Of a stretch of DNA of 64,000 nucleotides, positions 35,588-45,872 are shown in pieces. Origin of the DNA: Candidatus Scotarchaeum otlingeri. Its GTDB lineage: Archaea > Thermoproteota > Nitrososphaeria > Geothermarchaeales > JDFR-13. A model generated the notes under the pieces. It was not told where the DNA came from. It was given only the letters and a program-made list of their open reading frames with translations, and searched no databases. The position numbers were made by a program, and so were the translations under genes. The stretch covers positions 1,542,599 through 1,606,598 of the forward strand of contig MTMA02000006.1 of the NCBI GenBank assembly GCA_002011075.2, in the 5' to 3' direction. How positions within the stretch are numbered: position 1 is the first letter of the stretch; each line of letters begins with the position of its first letter.

Positions 35588-37888
35588 TTATTTTTCTGTA
35601 TCATAAATACGGCCCATGTCCTTGGGGGAAAACCCCATACCCGCCAAGATCTTGATTATTTCCTCTTTGGAAAATGATTTTGGGCTATATGTTATCAATA
35701 GCCTCTTCGTCTGGATATCTCCTTCGACTATTATATCATTAAATGTTTCTTCTAATTCTGTCTTGATCCTCTTCAAACAATTTTCGCAATGTATCTCTGG
35801 AACATCTAATTCAAGCTTATACTTCAATGTCCTTTTAGGAGGGCCAAGTATCTCTCCCAGAAAGCTATTTATGAGGATTAATGACACACTTAGACCCATA
35901 GCGATCATAGCCCATACCGGATGGACTAATCCTGTTATAGATAATGGAACCCCGACGCCATTAATACTGAATGCTATTGACAAATTTTGAACTGCCTTTC
36001 TATATGTTTTACGAGATATCTCTATAGCCTCTGGTATTCTAGTTAGTTTGTCGCTAATTATTACTATATCCGCTGATTCGATGGCTATATCTGTACCAGT
36101 GCCTATCGCTATTCCTACATCTGCCTGTGTTAAGGCAGGCGCATCATTAATACCGTCTCCAACCATAGCTACTCGCACCCCATTATTCTGGTAATCCCTA
36201 ATAAGAGCAGCCTTTTCCCATGGAAGACTCTCTGCATAGACTTCTTCGATGCCTATTTTGCTGGCAATATAATCCGCGGTCTCTCGACAGTCCCCGGTTA
36301 TCATTACGGGCTTTATGCCTCTCGACTTAATTTCTTTTATCGCTGTAGGTGCATCTTCTCGTATTGAGTCGGATATAGCTATAACACCTATCACTTTATT
36401 ATTCAGGGCTACCGCTACAACAGTCTTACCCTCTTTGGATAATTTGCTTATTAGATCGAGTGCGGGTGTCACTATGACCCCTTTATCTAAAAGATAATCT
36501 ATATTTCCAATATGAACTCTATCGCCATCGACAACAGCATAAATACCTCTTCCATGTTCCGAATGGAACTCTGTGGGCAGTGATAAAGAGAGTCTCTTTT
36601 TCAAGGCGTATTCTACAATGGCCTTTGCAACAGGGTGTTCTGAGCCTTTCTCAGCAGAAGCCGCATAAAAAATAATTTTGCTTTCTTTATAGCCGTTAAA
36701 GCCATATATATCCGTAACTACCGGTTTACCCCGTGTAATGGTGCCGGTTTTATCTAAAATTATCCTTTTGACCTCTTTAAAGATGTTAAATGCGTCGGGA
36801 GACCTGAATAAGATTCCACGTTCAGCAGCCTGTCCACCTCCGCGGATCATGGCCAAAGGCGTCGCCATACCTAGAGCGCAGGGGTAACCCATTACTAAAG
36901 CCGCCAATACAACATATCCGGCCTTAAGTATATTAGGCTGGCCTATTATAACTATCATGCCTAGAGTCCACATAAGGAAGCCGGCTATCGCTACCGTTAT
37001 AACTCCGGGAACATAATACTTAAGTATTTTATCAACTAGCTGAATTACTCCGGGCTTCATTACCTTAGCCTCTTCAACATACTTAGCTACCTGTCTAATG
37101 AATATGTCATCTCCAGTCTTAGTCACTCTAATAAGTATGTATCCCGTTAGGTTTAATGAGCCGCCTATTACATTATCACCTACACCTTTATCCACTGGTA
37201 GGGATTCACCCGTAACGATGCTTTCGTCTATACTAGTCTGTCCTTGTATAATAACACCATCTATCGGTATTCTATCCCCAGGCACAACTTTAACGATATC
37301 ATTTATTTGGAGATCATCTACATTAACCATTTCTTCCTTGCCGTCTACTATTCTTATCGCAATATTGGGCTGCATACTTAGCAACTTATCGACCGCTTTA
37401 TTCGCTTTGACCCGTACAATAAGAGACGTATAACCTGATAGAATATGGTATGCCGTGACAAATACCGCAACTGCCAGAAAATCGATAGCCGGAAATAAGG
37501 GGTTTATAATACCTATTATGCCGCCGATTAACCCTGCAAAAGCGGCTAATTCGAGGAGAACATGTTGATTAAGTATTCTACGCCTAATAGATTGGAGGGC
37601 CATTTCGAGGATGTATCCACCAGGTATAGATATGGTCATTATTGCGAGAGTTAGCATTATCCACATCGATAAAGGTGTTTCATAACCCAGCCACATCAGG
37701 ATCATTATTATTCCTGCAATACTTACTAAAATTCCTGTTGCTATAAGCCTCTTTTTTTCTCTAGCTATCTCGGATACATATTCATCGATACGTCTCCCTT
37801 TTAGTTCTCTAGGCGGATAACCCATCTTTCTTAAAACATCCTTGATCTCGGCCTCCCTTATTTTAGAGGAATCATATCTTACGAGCAC
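35588..37888 (-). CDS. heavy-metal translocating P-type ATPase (CopA-like)
   Basis: 766 residues from the GTG at 37888. Transmembrane metal motif GYPCALGMATP, phosphorylation motif ILDKTGTITRG, hinge MVGDGINDAPAL and actuator TGESLPVDKG are all present, and a C-terminal HMA domain carries VPEIHCENC. The motif is YPC, not the usual CPC of copper pumps, so the cargo is uncertain. This start cuts through an N-terminal HMA domain that is coded upstream but interrupted by a stop (see 37889-38017). Likely a copper or other soft-metal exporter. Confidence 0.85.
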   Translation of the reverse strand: MLVRYDSSKIREAEIKDVLRKMGYPPRELKGRRIDEYVSEIAREKKRLIATGILVSIAGIIMILMWLGYETPLSMWIMLTLAIMTISIPGGYILEMALQSIRRRILNQHVLLELAAFAGLIGGIIGIINPLFPAIDFLAVAVFVTAYHILSGYTSLIVRVKANKAVDKLLSMQPNIAIRIVDGKEEMVNVDDLQINDIVKVVPGDRIPIDGVIIQGQTSIDESIVTGESLPVDKGVGDNVIGGSLNLTGYILIRVTKTGDDIFIRQVAKYVEEAKVMKPGVIQLVDKILKYYVPGVITVAIAGFLMWTLGMIVIIGQPNILKAGYVVLAALVMGYPCALGMATPLAMIRGGGQAAERGILFRSPDAFNIFKEVKRIILDKTGTITRGKPVVTDIYGFNGYKESKIIFYAASAEKGSEHPVAKAIVEYALKKRLSLSLPTEFHSEHGRGIYAVVDGDRVHIGNIDYLLDKGVIVTPALDLISKLSKEGKTVVAVALNNKVIGVIAISDSIREDAPTAIKEIKSRGIKPVMITGDCRETADYIASKIGIEEVYAESLPWEKAALIRDYQNNGVRVAMVGDGINDAPALTQADVGIAIGTGTDIAIESADIVIISDKLTRIPEAIEISRKTYRKAVQNLSIAFSINGVGVPLSITGLVHPVWAMIAMGLSVSLILINSFLGEILGPPKRTLKYKLELDVPEIHCENCLKRIKTELEETFNDIIVEGDIQTKRLLITYSPKSFSKEEIIKILAGMGFSPKDMGRIYDTEK

Positions 37889-38017
37889 TTCCTCATGGGC
37901 AAGGCTTACTTTAACGTCTAATACACCATTTAGGCGGGCGAGAGCTTTATAAATACTTTCAGAGCAAAAAGAGCAAAATAATCCGCCTACTTTAATTTAT
38001 GCCCTCGTCTCCGCCAT
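37889..38017 (-). pseudogene. upstream part of the P-type ATPase with in-frame TAA
   Basis: ATG 38017 begins MAETRA, then TAA at 37997-37999, then IKVGGLFCSFCSESIYKALA in the same frame running without break into the ATPase. The coded part is a clear N-terminal HMA metal-binding domain with a CSFC pair. A single base change to AAA or similar would restore one gene of about 809 codons. So either a nonsense mutation has truncated the pump, or the stop is an assembly error, or initiation uses the ATT just after it. Confidence 0.6.
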
Positions 38018-38100
38018 ACACCGTCTACCATAAATAATTCAATGTTACAACCCTTATCTATTTCAATATAGATAGGTCTAATACTTTTTATTCTCTGTCA

Positions 38101-38919
38101 CTACAGATATTTATCGTTTGAACTGCTGTAAATAGAACTGGCTACTTTTTCAATTAATAATCTGAAGTCCCTTCTATCTGATAATTCAAGGATATCTATC
38201 ACGGTTTCGATAAATTCATTAAATATGTTTTTTGATTTATTGTTCATTATTAGATCATATATTAAAGAAGGGTTATCCGAATAGATTCTCCTTGAATAGT
38301 TCATTAAATACTTAAATGAAGGTCCTCCAAAGTCTTCTAAGACCTCTATTCCAAATTTATTCGCCACCAATCCGTATCCGATAGCAATTATATAAGGCAA
38401 TATTATTGTAACCGCAATAGCCTTGTCGTGTACTAAGGGGTCATCGCACCTGATTGTTTTGACCCCTAATTCCGTGAATATATGTTCAATAATGTATAAT
38501 GTCTTAAGATCATTTCTGACCGGAATGATAATTATCTTTTCTCCATCTATTTTGGGTACATCAGGGCCAAATAATGGGTGTATGCTACATACACCGATAT
38601 CCCTAGGAAAAGTTGTCAGTATGTCTATTATACCTGATTTTATTGATGCTATGTCGAAGACAATTTTTTTGCCACATTTTAGTTCATTAAAGTAGTCTCT
38701 AATCTGGGTTAATGCCTCTGGAGTTGTGTTTATAGGAGTCGCTACCATTATTATGTCGCTATCTAAAACAAGCGTTTTTAGATCTTCATATAATCGGTAG
38801 TTTCGAGGGCACATGACCTCAGGCCTAATATCATATATATGTATATGATATCTATCTTTAAGAGCTGATGCTAATAACCGCCCCATTCTGCCATATCCAA
38901 CAATACCTAGACTCTTCAT
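38101..38919 (-). CDS. tyrA: prephenate dehydrogenase
   Basis: 272 residues. NAD(P)-binding GYGRMG at residues 8-13, and the prephenate dehydrogenase helical C-terminal domain. IHPLFGPDVPK carries the conserved active-site histidine (compare HPMFGP). No ACT or chorismate mutase domain is fused; a separate mutase lies two genes upstream. It converts prephenate to 4-hydroxyphenylpyruvate, leading to tyrosine (arogenate remains an alternative substrate). Last gene of the aromatic operon, overlapping the aminotransferase by four bases. Confidence 0.85.
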   Translation of the reverse strand: MKSLGIVGYGRMGRLLASALKDRYHIHIYDIRPEVMCPRNYRLYEDLKTLVLDSDIIMVATPINTTPEALTQIRDYFNELKCGKKIVFDIASIKSGIIDILTTFPRDIGVCSIHPLFGPDVPKIDGEKIIIIPVRNDLKTLYIIEHIFTELGVKTIRCDDPLVHDKAIAVTIILPYIIAIGYGLVANKFGIEVLEDFGGPSFKYLMNYSRRIYSDNPSLIYDLIMNNKSKNIFNEFIETVIDILELSDRRDFRLLIEKVASSIYSSSNDKYL

Positions 38920-39971
38920 AACTCTTCACCAATCATGTTTATACGTTCAACCGCCGCTTCAATATGAGGCTCTGTAAGAGCAACACGGATGAAGGGTTGT
39001 TTTATGCCAAAGGCCTCCCCTGGAAAAACACCTACTCCAGCCTTAGCTAATCGATAAGCCATCTCAACACCCGATATATTAAGGCGATCTAGAGATAGAA
39101 AGACATATATCGCTCCATCAGGCACAATGTATCTATAGAGACTTTTATCAATAGATTTTCTAAATTTTGTTAATCTTTCTAGATATATGCTTCTAATATA
39201 CCGAGTAACCTCATTTTTAATCTCTAATGCCTTGATAGCTGCTCGTTGAATAAACATGGGTATACATGTCACAGTGTTTTCCAGATATTTCTTGATTCCC
39301 TTTATTATATCCTTATTCCCTATTGCATATGCTATTCGGAAACCGGTCATCCCAAATGTCTTCGAGAAGCTGTGGATAAATAGGATATTGTTATAATTGA
39401 ATTGCAATATAGAACAGTATTTATCATTATACGTTATATCTCGGTATACCTCGTCAGAGACTATTTTAATGTTATGGTCTATAGCCGATTCGACTATGGA
39501 CTTTAAAATTTCTTTCTCTAATACTATGCCGGTAGGGTTATTAGGATAATTTAGTATTAGGGTATCGATATCCCTCATCTCGGTAAAACTAGGTATCCAT
39601 TTATCCTCAAACCGTGCGTCGAAAAATACTGTTTTCTTATTGAAATGCCTCGATATACCGAAATATGAAGGCCAAAAGGGTCGTACTATTCCTATAGACT
39701 GTGCATTATGGATCTGGGATGCTACTAATAGTTTAGATCCTGGACCGATGATAACCTCATCCACCTGCACCCCGTGTATCTCGGCTAACATTTCTCTAAG
39801 CTCAACTATGCCTCCTGCAGAAACATATTTTGTCTCTCCCTTGGATAAAGAATCGAACAAAGCATCGATAATACGACTATCTACAGGTATATCAGGCTGC
39901 CCGGCGTCAAGTCTATATTTAACATTTAACCTATTTAATTCATCATAAAAATCATGAATATTGAAATTCAT
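38916..39971 (-). CDS. aminotransferase class I/II, probably aromatic
   Basis: 351 residues, fold-type I PLP enzyme. PLP lysine in SFSKTFGMTGFRIAYA, the NYPNNPTG loop, VSDEVYRD and the C-terminal arginine in PFIRVALTEP are present. It is slightly short for the family, lacking part of the N-terminal arm. Its position between chorismate mutase and prephenate dehydrogenase suggests aromatic or prephenate transamination. Confidence 0.85.
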   Translation of the reverse strand: MNFNIHDFYDELNRLNVKYRLDAGQPDIPVDSRIIDALFDSLSKGETKYVSAGGIVELREMLAEIHGVQVDEVIIGPGSKLLVASQIHNAQSIGIVRPFWPSYFGISRHFNKKTVFFDARFEDKWIPSFTEMRDIDTLILNYPNNPTGIVLEKEILKSIVESAIDHNIKIVSDEVYRDITYNDKYCSILQFNYNNILFIHSFSKTFGMTGFRIAYAIGNKDIIKGIKKYLENTVTCIPMFIQRAAIKALEIKNEVTRYIRSIYLERLTKFRKSIDKSLYRYIVPDGAIYVFLSLDRLNISGVEMAYRLAKAGVGVFPGEAFGIKQPFIRVALTEPHIEAAVERINMIGEEL

Positions 39972-40207
39972 CTCCTCTGTACCTCCCTACAAATATTGAT
40001 TATTAACCTAAAGACCTCCCTATATTTCCCTGCTCTCTTTAAGACTTCATCTTCGCGATTTACATCTATTACCGAAATCCCCAAAGATTTTTTAATGGAC
40101 CCTATCTTAACAGCCAAGGATATGCGTTTATCAAGTAACTTGATCAGCTCTAAATCTATTTTATCTATTTCCCTTCTAAGCTCTCTAATTCTCTCCATGC
40201 ATTCCAC
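39968..40207 (-). CDS. aroQ: chorismate mutase (AroQ class)
   Basis: 79-residue all-helical chorismate mutase: REIDKIDLELIKLLDKRISL then VIDVNREDEVLKRA, the AroQ pattern with catalytic Arg, Lys and Glu positions. Converts chorismate to prephenate. Either of two ATG codons (40207 or 40198) may be the start; both overlap the end of aroC by more than 30 bases. No fused partner domain, unlike bacterial PheA or TyrA. Confidence 0.9.
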   Translation of the reverse strand: MECMERIRELRREIDKIDLELIKLLDKRISLAVKIGSIKKSLGISVIDVNREDEVLKRAGKYREVFRLIINICREVQRR

Positions 40208-41259
40208 CTCAATATATGATCAGCTAAAACAATCCCGAGCACAGCCTCAACTATCGGCGGCGTCCTTGTAGCTATACACGGATCAAAGCGGCCCACCGCC
40301 TCTAGATAAGTCTCCTCCATCTTATCAAGGTCTATGCTTTTCTGACGATACGCTATGGAAGGCGTCGGTTTGAATACTACTCTAAGCTTTATAGGCATCC
40401 CATTACTTATGCCACCCACGATACCTCCAGAGTTATTAGTGATAGTTACTACTTTTCCGTCCTGGAGTGTATATTGGTCATTCGCTTCACTGCCCCACAT
40501 ACATGCCAATTTAAACCCAGCTCCGAATTCTACACCCTTAACCCCCGGTATTGCAAATAAGGCTTTAGCTATCTCCCCATCCAACCTGTCGAATATGGGT
40601 TCTCCTAATCCCACTGGAAGCCCTATCGCTATAGCTTCTACTACGCCACCTATACTATCACCTTTCTTCTTAACACTATCTATAACCTTAATCATATCCT
40701 TAGCCTTTACTCCATCCCCGCACTCAATAGGGCTAGAACCACGGCTTTCCATTATCTCATTATATGATAACTCCTTCTCAAGATAAACATCCCCTATTTG
40801 TACTATGTGGGCAGCTATCTTCACCCCAAACCTCTCTAATAGCTTTTTAGCAATGACTCCCGCTGCTACGTAAGCAGCGGTTAATCTCCCGGAAAAAATC
40901 CCGCCGCCTCTATAATCATTATAGCCTCTATATTTTACTCTAGCAACATAATCTGCATGGCTGGGTCGTGGAACCCGTTTGAATAACTCGTAATCTCCAG
41001 GATCTATATCCTTATTCCATATCACTATATTGATTGGTGCACCCGTAGTGTATCCGTTGAAGACTCCTGATAGAATCTCGAATTTATCAGGTTCAACTCT
41101 TGACGTTCCTAGGGGAGGCTTCGGCCTACGTCTCGATAGTTCTTTAGCTATATCTTCCTCGGAGACCTTGATGCCTGGTGGACAGCCTTCGATCAATGTC
41201 CCTATACATTTACCGTGGCTCTCGCCATAGACTGAGACACAGAAGAGTTTTCCTATCAT
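40165..41259 (-). CDS. aroC: chorismate synthase
   Basis: 364 residues. The N-terminal VSVYGESHGKCIG, the RPSHADYVARVKYRGYNDYRGGG motif (here RPSHAD for the usual RPGHAD), SGRLTAA and DPCIATRTPPIVEA are all family hallmarks. It forms chorismate from EPSP with reduced FMN. Gene ends overlap aroA (four bases) and chorismate mutase, showing a compact operon. Confidence 0.96.
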   Translation of the reverse strand: MIGKLFCVSVYGESHGKCIGTLIEGCPPGIKVSEEDIAKELSRRRPKPPLGTSRVEPDKFEILSGVFNGYTTGAPINIVIWNKDIDPGDYELFKRVPRPSHADYVARVKYRGYNDYRGGGIFSGRLTAAYVAAGVIAKKLLERFGVKIAAHIVQIGDVYLEKELSYNEIMESRGSSPIECGDGVKAKDMIKVIDSVKKKGDSIGGVVEAIAIGLPVGLGEPIFDRLDGEIAKALFAIPGVKGVEFGAGFKLACMWGSEANDQYTLQDGKVVTITNNSGGIVGGISNGMPIKLRVVFKPTPSIAYRQKSIDLDKMEETYLEAVGRFDPCIATRTPPIVEAVLGIVLADHILRWNAWRELESLEGK

Positions 41260-42518
41260 TTAATCACCTCCATTTCGCAGCCTAATTTACTTAGATCATT
41301 TAAGAAGGAAGGATATGAATCGCCTATATATTCCGCGCCTAGTATAACACTTTTATCTTCAGCTCCAATCGAGGCTATGGTCAGCGCCATTGCCACTCTA
41401 TGATCTCGTTTAGAATCTAATATAGCGCCTCTAAGCTTCTTCCCCCCGTAAATTACGAGTCCGTCTCTATTTTGCCTCAGCCTTACACCCATTTTACTGA
41501 GATTAGTAGCCATTGTGCTTATTCTATCTGACTCTTTATATCTCAGATGTTCTGCACCGGATATCCTTGTTTTACCTTCTGCATATGCACCTAATACCGC
41601 AAGAATGGGGAATAAATCCGGGATATCACTACAGTCTATCTCAACACCCCGCAACATACTCGTTCTAGTCTCTATATATCCAGGTCCTTCATATACATAA
41701 GCCTCCATCTGCCGTAAAATATCTATAATCTTTTTACCACCATCAGCAAACTCTCCAGATAACTTATTAACCCTTATTTTACCGAAAAGTACACCTGCTA
41801 CAAGAAATGAAGAAGCTAGTGTGTAATCACCAGGAATATTTATATCTCTAGCTGAATATTCTGCTTTCCCTACACTGAAAATCCTATAGCCATCCCGCTC
41901 TACTTTCACGCCGAATTTTTCCATTAGACTGATTGTTAAGTCGATATACGGTCTAGATCTGCATATTCCTTTTGCCACAATATCAACTCCTATAAATGGA
42001 GATATCAACAGTAATGCCGACAGAAATTGTGAAGACATGCTGCAGTCAACCATAACCATATTGGTATTTGCCCGTTTTCCTCCTAAAACAACTATAGGGG
42101 GATAACCTGATTTTGAGTATATGATAGCACCCAAGTCGCGTAGAGATTTTATGATAGGCCTCATAGGACGGTTTCTAAGCTGTCTATCTCCAGTCAATAT
42201 AGTTAAGCCATCTATAAGAGATGCTATCGCCGTTGCAAAACGCATTGTCGTAGCAGACCGAGAACAATATAAAATATTGTTAGGCTCAGTTGGAATACCT
42301 GAACTACGTATCCTATTCCAGTTAGCCTTAGCACCAAAAGCCTTTATTACCCGCATTGAAGCTTTAGTATCTCTTGAGACTAAGGGACAATTAAGTCTCG
42401 TTTCTCCATGCGATAATAACCCTAGGAATAAGACACGGTGAGTCGCACTCTTTGATGGAGGAGCGCTTATCACACCCTCTAAAACCGATGGATATATAGC
42501 TAGCTTCATCATATTCAC
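41256..42518 (-). CDS. aroA: 3-phosphoshikimate 1-carboxyvinyltransferase (EPSP synthase)
   Basis: 420 residues, two-domain inside-out barrel. SAPPSKSATHRVLFLGLL (substrate lysine near residue 22), GSATTMR-like SRSATTMRFA, LTGDRQLRNRPM and RDHRVAMAL are the family motifs, and the end has DSYPSFLNDLSKLG. Transfers enolpyruvyl from PEP to shikimate-3-phosphate. Four-base overlaps with both neighbours. Confidence 0.95.
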   Translation of the reverse strand: MNMMKLAIYPSVLEGVISAPPSKSATHRVLFLGLLSHGETRLNCPLVSRDTKASMRVIKAFGAKANWNRIRSSGIPTEPNNILYCSRSATTMRFATAIASLIDGLTILTGDRQLRNRPMRPIIKSLRDLGAIIYSKSGYPPIVVLGGKRANTNMVMVDCSMSSQFLSALLLISPFIGVDIVAKGICRSRPYIDLTISLMEKFGVKVERDGYRIFSVGKAEYSARDINIPGDYTLASSFLVAGVLFGKIRVNKLSGEFADGGKKIIDILRQMEAYVYEGPGYIETRTSMLRGVEIDCSDIPDLFPILAVLGAYAEGKTRISGAEHLRYKESDRISTMATNLSKMGVRLRQNRDGLVIYGGKKLRGAILDSKRDHRVAMALTIASIGAEDKSVILGAEYIGDSYPSFLNDLSKLGCEMEVIK

Positions 42519-43354
42519 CTGGTTCTCGTAATAATTACCTCTTCACCGTATTCCGACCATATATCTTGGGCAGTCTCTAAGTCTTTGGCCAGAGCAAAAA
42601 ATGATGGTCCTTTTCCTGATAACCCTGCCGCAATAGCTCCATTGATGAGTGCATCTGTAATGGGCTTTGTTCCGTATCCAAGGTAATTTGAGTATATCAT
42701 TCCGTTTAAGATCATGGCCTCCATCCACTTACCTTCTAACACCAACTCCATAGCCTGTTTAACTATGGGTTTTATGATAGAGAAATCCATATATTTTAGA
42801 ACCCGGGTTTCAACTGATTCTCTAGGTATAAGTATAGCTACATAAAAGCTGTCAAGTATATTTCGTTTTATTAGCTTCATCTTATTATTATCTGTGATAC
42901 ATAGGCCGCCTAGAAGCGAAGCCGTAGCATCATCATATGCTCCCGTCAATGTTACCCCAGCCTTAAATGCGGCTTCAACACCCAATTTAATCACCGCTTG
43001 CGGAGCCAGCCTAATATTAAGGGCGTTTAAGAAAGCTAGGACTAAAGCGTTGGCCACAGCACTACTGCTTTTAAGACCTTTTGCAGGAGGTATCATTGAA
43101 TCTATAGATATTACGGCTCCTCCTTGAAACTTATATCTGTCTCTAATGACTTCTAGTACCGCCTTAGCCAGTCTATCGTCGCTATTTATCGGGGAGCTTC
43201 TTACGGTGATACGTAAATCTAAAATAGGTTCTGAGGTAAGTTTTACTTCCACTTTTACAGGTAGATTTATTCCTATCGCTGCTCCGAAGCCAATTGCCAG
43301 TGCATTTACTACCGTTACCGCACCATATGAGACTCCTCTACCCTTCATCATCAA
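42515..43354 (-). CDS. aroK: shikimate kinase, archaeal GHMP type
   Basis: 279 residues of the GHMP kinase superfamily, the archaeal replacement for bacterial AroK. The ATP-binding motif is PPAKGLKSSSAVANALVLAF near 88-107, with TGAYDDATASLLGG as the central loop and GLSGKGPSFFAL near the end. Phosphorylates shikimate. Overlaps aroA by four bases and aroE by 17. Confidence 0.93.
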   Translation of the reverse strand: MMMKGRGVSYGAVTVVNALAIGFGAAIGINLPVKVEVKLTSEPILDLRITVRSSPINSDDRLAKAVLEVIRDRYKFQGGAVISIDSMIPPAKGLKSSSAVANALVLAFLNALNIRLAPQAVIKLGVEAAFKAGVTLTGAYDDATASLLGGLCITDNNKMKLIKRNILDSFYVAILIPRESVETRVLKYMDFSIIKPIVKQAMELVLEGKWMEAMILNGMIYSNYLGYGTKPITDALINGAIAAGLSGKGPSFFALAKDLETAQDIWSEYGEEVIITRTR

Positions 43355-44186
43355 TCGCCTCCAAAGCTGCTTTACGCATAACTTCGATAGGAGGATATTT
43401 ATAGGTCCATAGTCTAAAGGCTTCGGCTCCTTGATAGATTAACATCCAGAGACCATCTATGGTTAAGCATCCAAGTGACTCTGCATCTCGCAATAATCTT
43501 GTTTTGATAGGAGTGTATACTATATCAAAAACGGTTAATGAAGATGTCAACAATTCTTTAGGGATGGGGCTAATATCACTTTTAAAGCCAACTGATGTAG
43601 CGTTGATAAGTATGTCAGAGTCACGTATTTCCCATTTCAAATTTCCATGATTCAGTTTTCCTACTTTAATCTGGGGACCACTATTGATAAGCCTAGAGGC
43701 TATCGACTGGGCTTTTTGAACATTACGGTTGAGAATTGTTAATTCGGACACTACAGGGGCTAGTGTATACGCAATCGCTGACGCTGCGCCTCCAGCGCCA
43801 AGAATCAAGATCCTTTTTCCATCTACAATTGTGAATCTCTCGAGAGCGAGTTTTGCCCCTACACCATCTGTGTTATACCCCTTTAACACACCATTTACAT
43901 TAACAAATGTATTTACCGCGCCGATTCTTGCAGCATGTATATCGATAAGATCCATATATTTGATGCATAAAGTCTTATAAGGCATCGTGATATTCCCACC
44001 CTTTATGCCGCTAGCTTTGATACCCCAAAAGATATTCTTTACATCTTTCCTATCGATGTCGAATGTAACATAGTATGCGCTTATCCCCAGCTCTTTGAAG
44101 GCTACGTTATGAATAATGGGGCTCAGAGACCTAGAGATATCTCTACCTATTAGACAGTAGATATTTTTTGGTATGTTAGTCTTCAT
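43338..44186 (-). CDS. aroE: shikimate dehydrogenase
   Basis: 282 residues. SRSLSPIIHN binds shikimate, NITMPYK carries the catalytic lysine (Lys in the usual NVTxPxK), NTDGVGA follows, and the NADP site GAGGAASAIAYTL is near 128-140. Reduces dehydroshikimate to shikimate. Overlaps aroD by 11 bases. Normal length. Confidence 0.95.
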   Translation of the reverse strand: MKTNIPKNIYCLIGRDISRSLSPIIHNVAFKELGISAYYVTFDIDRKDVKNIFWGIKASGIKGGNITMPYKTLCIKYMDLIDIHAARIGAVNTFVNVNGVLKGYNTDGVGAKLALERFTIVDGKRILILGAGGAASAIAYTLAPVVSELTILNRNVQKAQSIASRLINSGPQIKVGKLNHGNLKWEIRDSDILINATSVGFKSDISPIPKELLTSSLTVFDIVYTPIKTRLLRDAESLGCLTIDGLWMLIYQGAEAFRLWTYKYPPIEVMRKAALEAIDDEG

Positions 44187-44820
44187 CGATCATCCCCCAT
44201 ATGGCTTTTAATTTGGGGTATGGTATTTGACCGGGTCCGGTTATATCTTCTTTAGATATTGAGGCATATGTCAATATCGATCCAAACTTTGTGGAAAATA
44301 TGCGTGATATCTTACCGAGTTTACCCATACAAAAGGCTATTACTGGTATTGTAGATGAAATTATGAATTCGAATATTATCAGGTTGTCGGATAACTTGTT
44401 TGCATATGTAGCCACCTTAAGAATGTCGCCGCCCATCGATACAGCTTTTGCCTCTATACTTTTGATAAAAGATAATGTAGGAGTTTCTTCATAGTTATGG
44501 TATGATAATATTACTAACGTGTCTAGCTGCTTAGAACTTTCGATAACATATTTTACTATCTCATCATGTATATCTACGTCTATAAATTTTGGTTCTATTG
44601 AAAGGATTAACCGATATATATCTAATTTCTTTTCAATTGAAAGATTATTATCTCTAAATGTCAGTATTAATCTATTTCTATGAGGCCTAATTAGTTTTAT
44701 GTTATGTATATCTTTAATATAGTCAAGACGTATCTCTATGAGTACGTCTTCATGATATAGAGTTTCTATCTTCGATAGAATTTCTTTGATAGAATTTCCT
44801 TTGAGGCTTACGCATATCAT
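44176..44820 (-). CDS. aroD: 3-dehydroquinate dehydratase, type I
   Basis: 214 residues, TIM-barrel class I enzyme. IEIRLDYIKD, VILSYHNYEETPT (catalytic His) and DILKVATYANK (Schiff-base Lys) are present, and a C-terminal GPGQIPYPKL loop binds substrate. Dehydrates 3-dehydroquinate to 3-dehydroshikimate. Overlaps aroB by four bases. Confidence 0.93.
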   Translation of the reverse strand: MICVSLKGNSIKEILSKIETLYHEDVLIEIRLDYIKDIHNIKLIRPHRNRLILTFRDNNLSIEKKLDIYRLILSIEPKFIDVDIHDEIVKYVIESSKQLDTLVILSYHNYEETPTLSFIKSIEAKAVSMGGDILKVATYANKLSDNLIIFEFIISSTIPVIAFCMGKLGKISRIFSTKFGSILTYASISKEDITGPGQIPYPKLKAIWGMIDED

Positions 44821-45872
44821 GATACTACCCTCATAAGTGCTAATTCAACCTTTTCTATAGGAACGCTGGTTATCAGGGCTTTACCTATTTCCTTAGGTAG
44901 AATCATGATGACATCTCCATACCAGGCCTTTTTATCGCTTGATAGAAGACTTATTATTTCCTTAGGTGTGATGTTAAGCGTAGTCGGTAATGTGAATGAT
45001 TTGACTAGGTTCCGGATATCATCTGCCTTATCAAAACCCACTTCCTCTTTAGCTACTAAACTTTCTACAATCATTCCTATGGCAACTGCTACACCATGAC
45101 TAACCGAATAATTAGAAACTACCTCTATTGCATGCCCGATAGTATGTCCAAAATTTAATATTCTTCTTAAGCCTGTTTCGTATGGGTCTATCGATACAAC
45201 ATGGGCTTTGGCTTTTATAGATTTCTCTATGACCCAAGATAATCTAGCTTCATTTCGTTCTAGTAATCCTTTAGAGTTAAGGGCTAAATAATTGTACAGC
45301 TCTTTGTCCCAGATAATTCCATATTTTATTATTTCTGATATCCCATTGAGAAACTCTTTCCTGTCGAGTGTATATATAAAGTTATGGTCTATAATAACAG
45401 ACTTAGGTTGATAGAAAGTGCCTACCAAGTTTTTCCCATGTAGATTAACGCCATTCTTGCCTCCTATAGAAGCATCCACTTGAGCGAGAAGAGTAGTAGG
45501 TATAAGCATTAAAGGCACTCCACGCATAAAAGTCGCGGCGATATATCCCGATATGTCACATACTGTTCCCCCGCCCAACCCTATAATTAATGATTTGCGT
45601 GTAAATGAATTCTCAATTAGATGATTCCACACTTTAATAGCAACATTAATATCCTTCGAATTTTCGCCGGGTGGAAGGATATTGAGAATTACGTCGCCTT
45701 TAATGTGTTCTAGCACCTTATCTAGCCATAATCGTGACACTATTTTATCTGTAATAATCGCTATTTTATAGGGTTTTATACGTGATATTTCCTCACCTAA
45801 TTTTCCTAGTATCCCCCATCCTGTCTGAATTCTTGTTGTGGTATTTTGATTTATATTTAGTGTTAGATCCAT
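44817..45872 (-). CDS. aroB: 3-dehydroquinate synthase
   Basis: 351 residues. NAD-binding [15 protein letters not shown], metal and substrate regions [18 protein letters not shown] and [11 protein letters not shown] are clear. Converts DAHP to 3-dehydroquinate, which with the transketolase and DAHP synthase upstream shows the classical erythrose-4-phosphate route, not the alternative AroA'/AroB' archaeal route. Overlaps the DAHP synthase by ten bases. Confidence 0.96.
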   Translation of the reverse strand: MDLTLNINQNTTTRIQTGWGILGKLGEEISRIKPYKIAIITDKIVSRLWLDKVLEHIKGDVILNILPPGENSKDINVAIKVWNHLIENSFTRKSLIIGLGGGTVCDISGYIAATFMRGVPLMLIPTTLLAQVDASIGGKNGVNLHGKNLVGTFYQPKSVIIDHNFIYTLDRKEFLNGISEIIKYGIIWDKELYNYLALNSKGLLERNEARLSWVIEKSIKAKAHVVSIDPYETGLRRILNFGHTIGHAIEVVSNYSVSHGVAVAIGMIVESLVAKEEVGFDKADDIRNLVKSFTLPTTLNITPKEIISLLSSDKKAWYGDVIMILPKEIGKALITSVPIEKVELALMRVVS

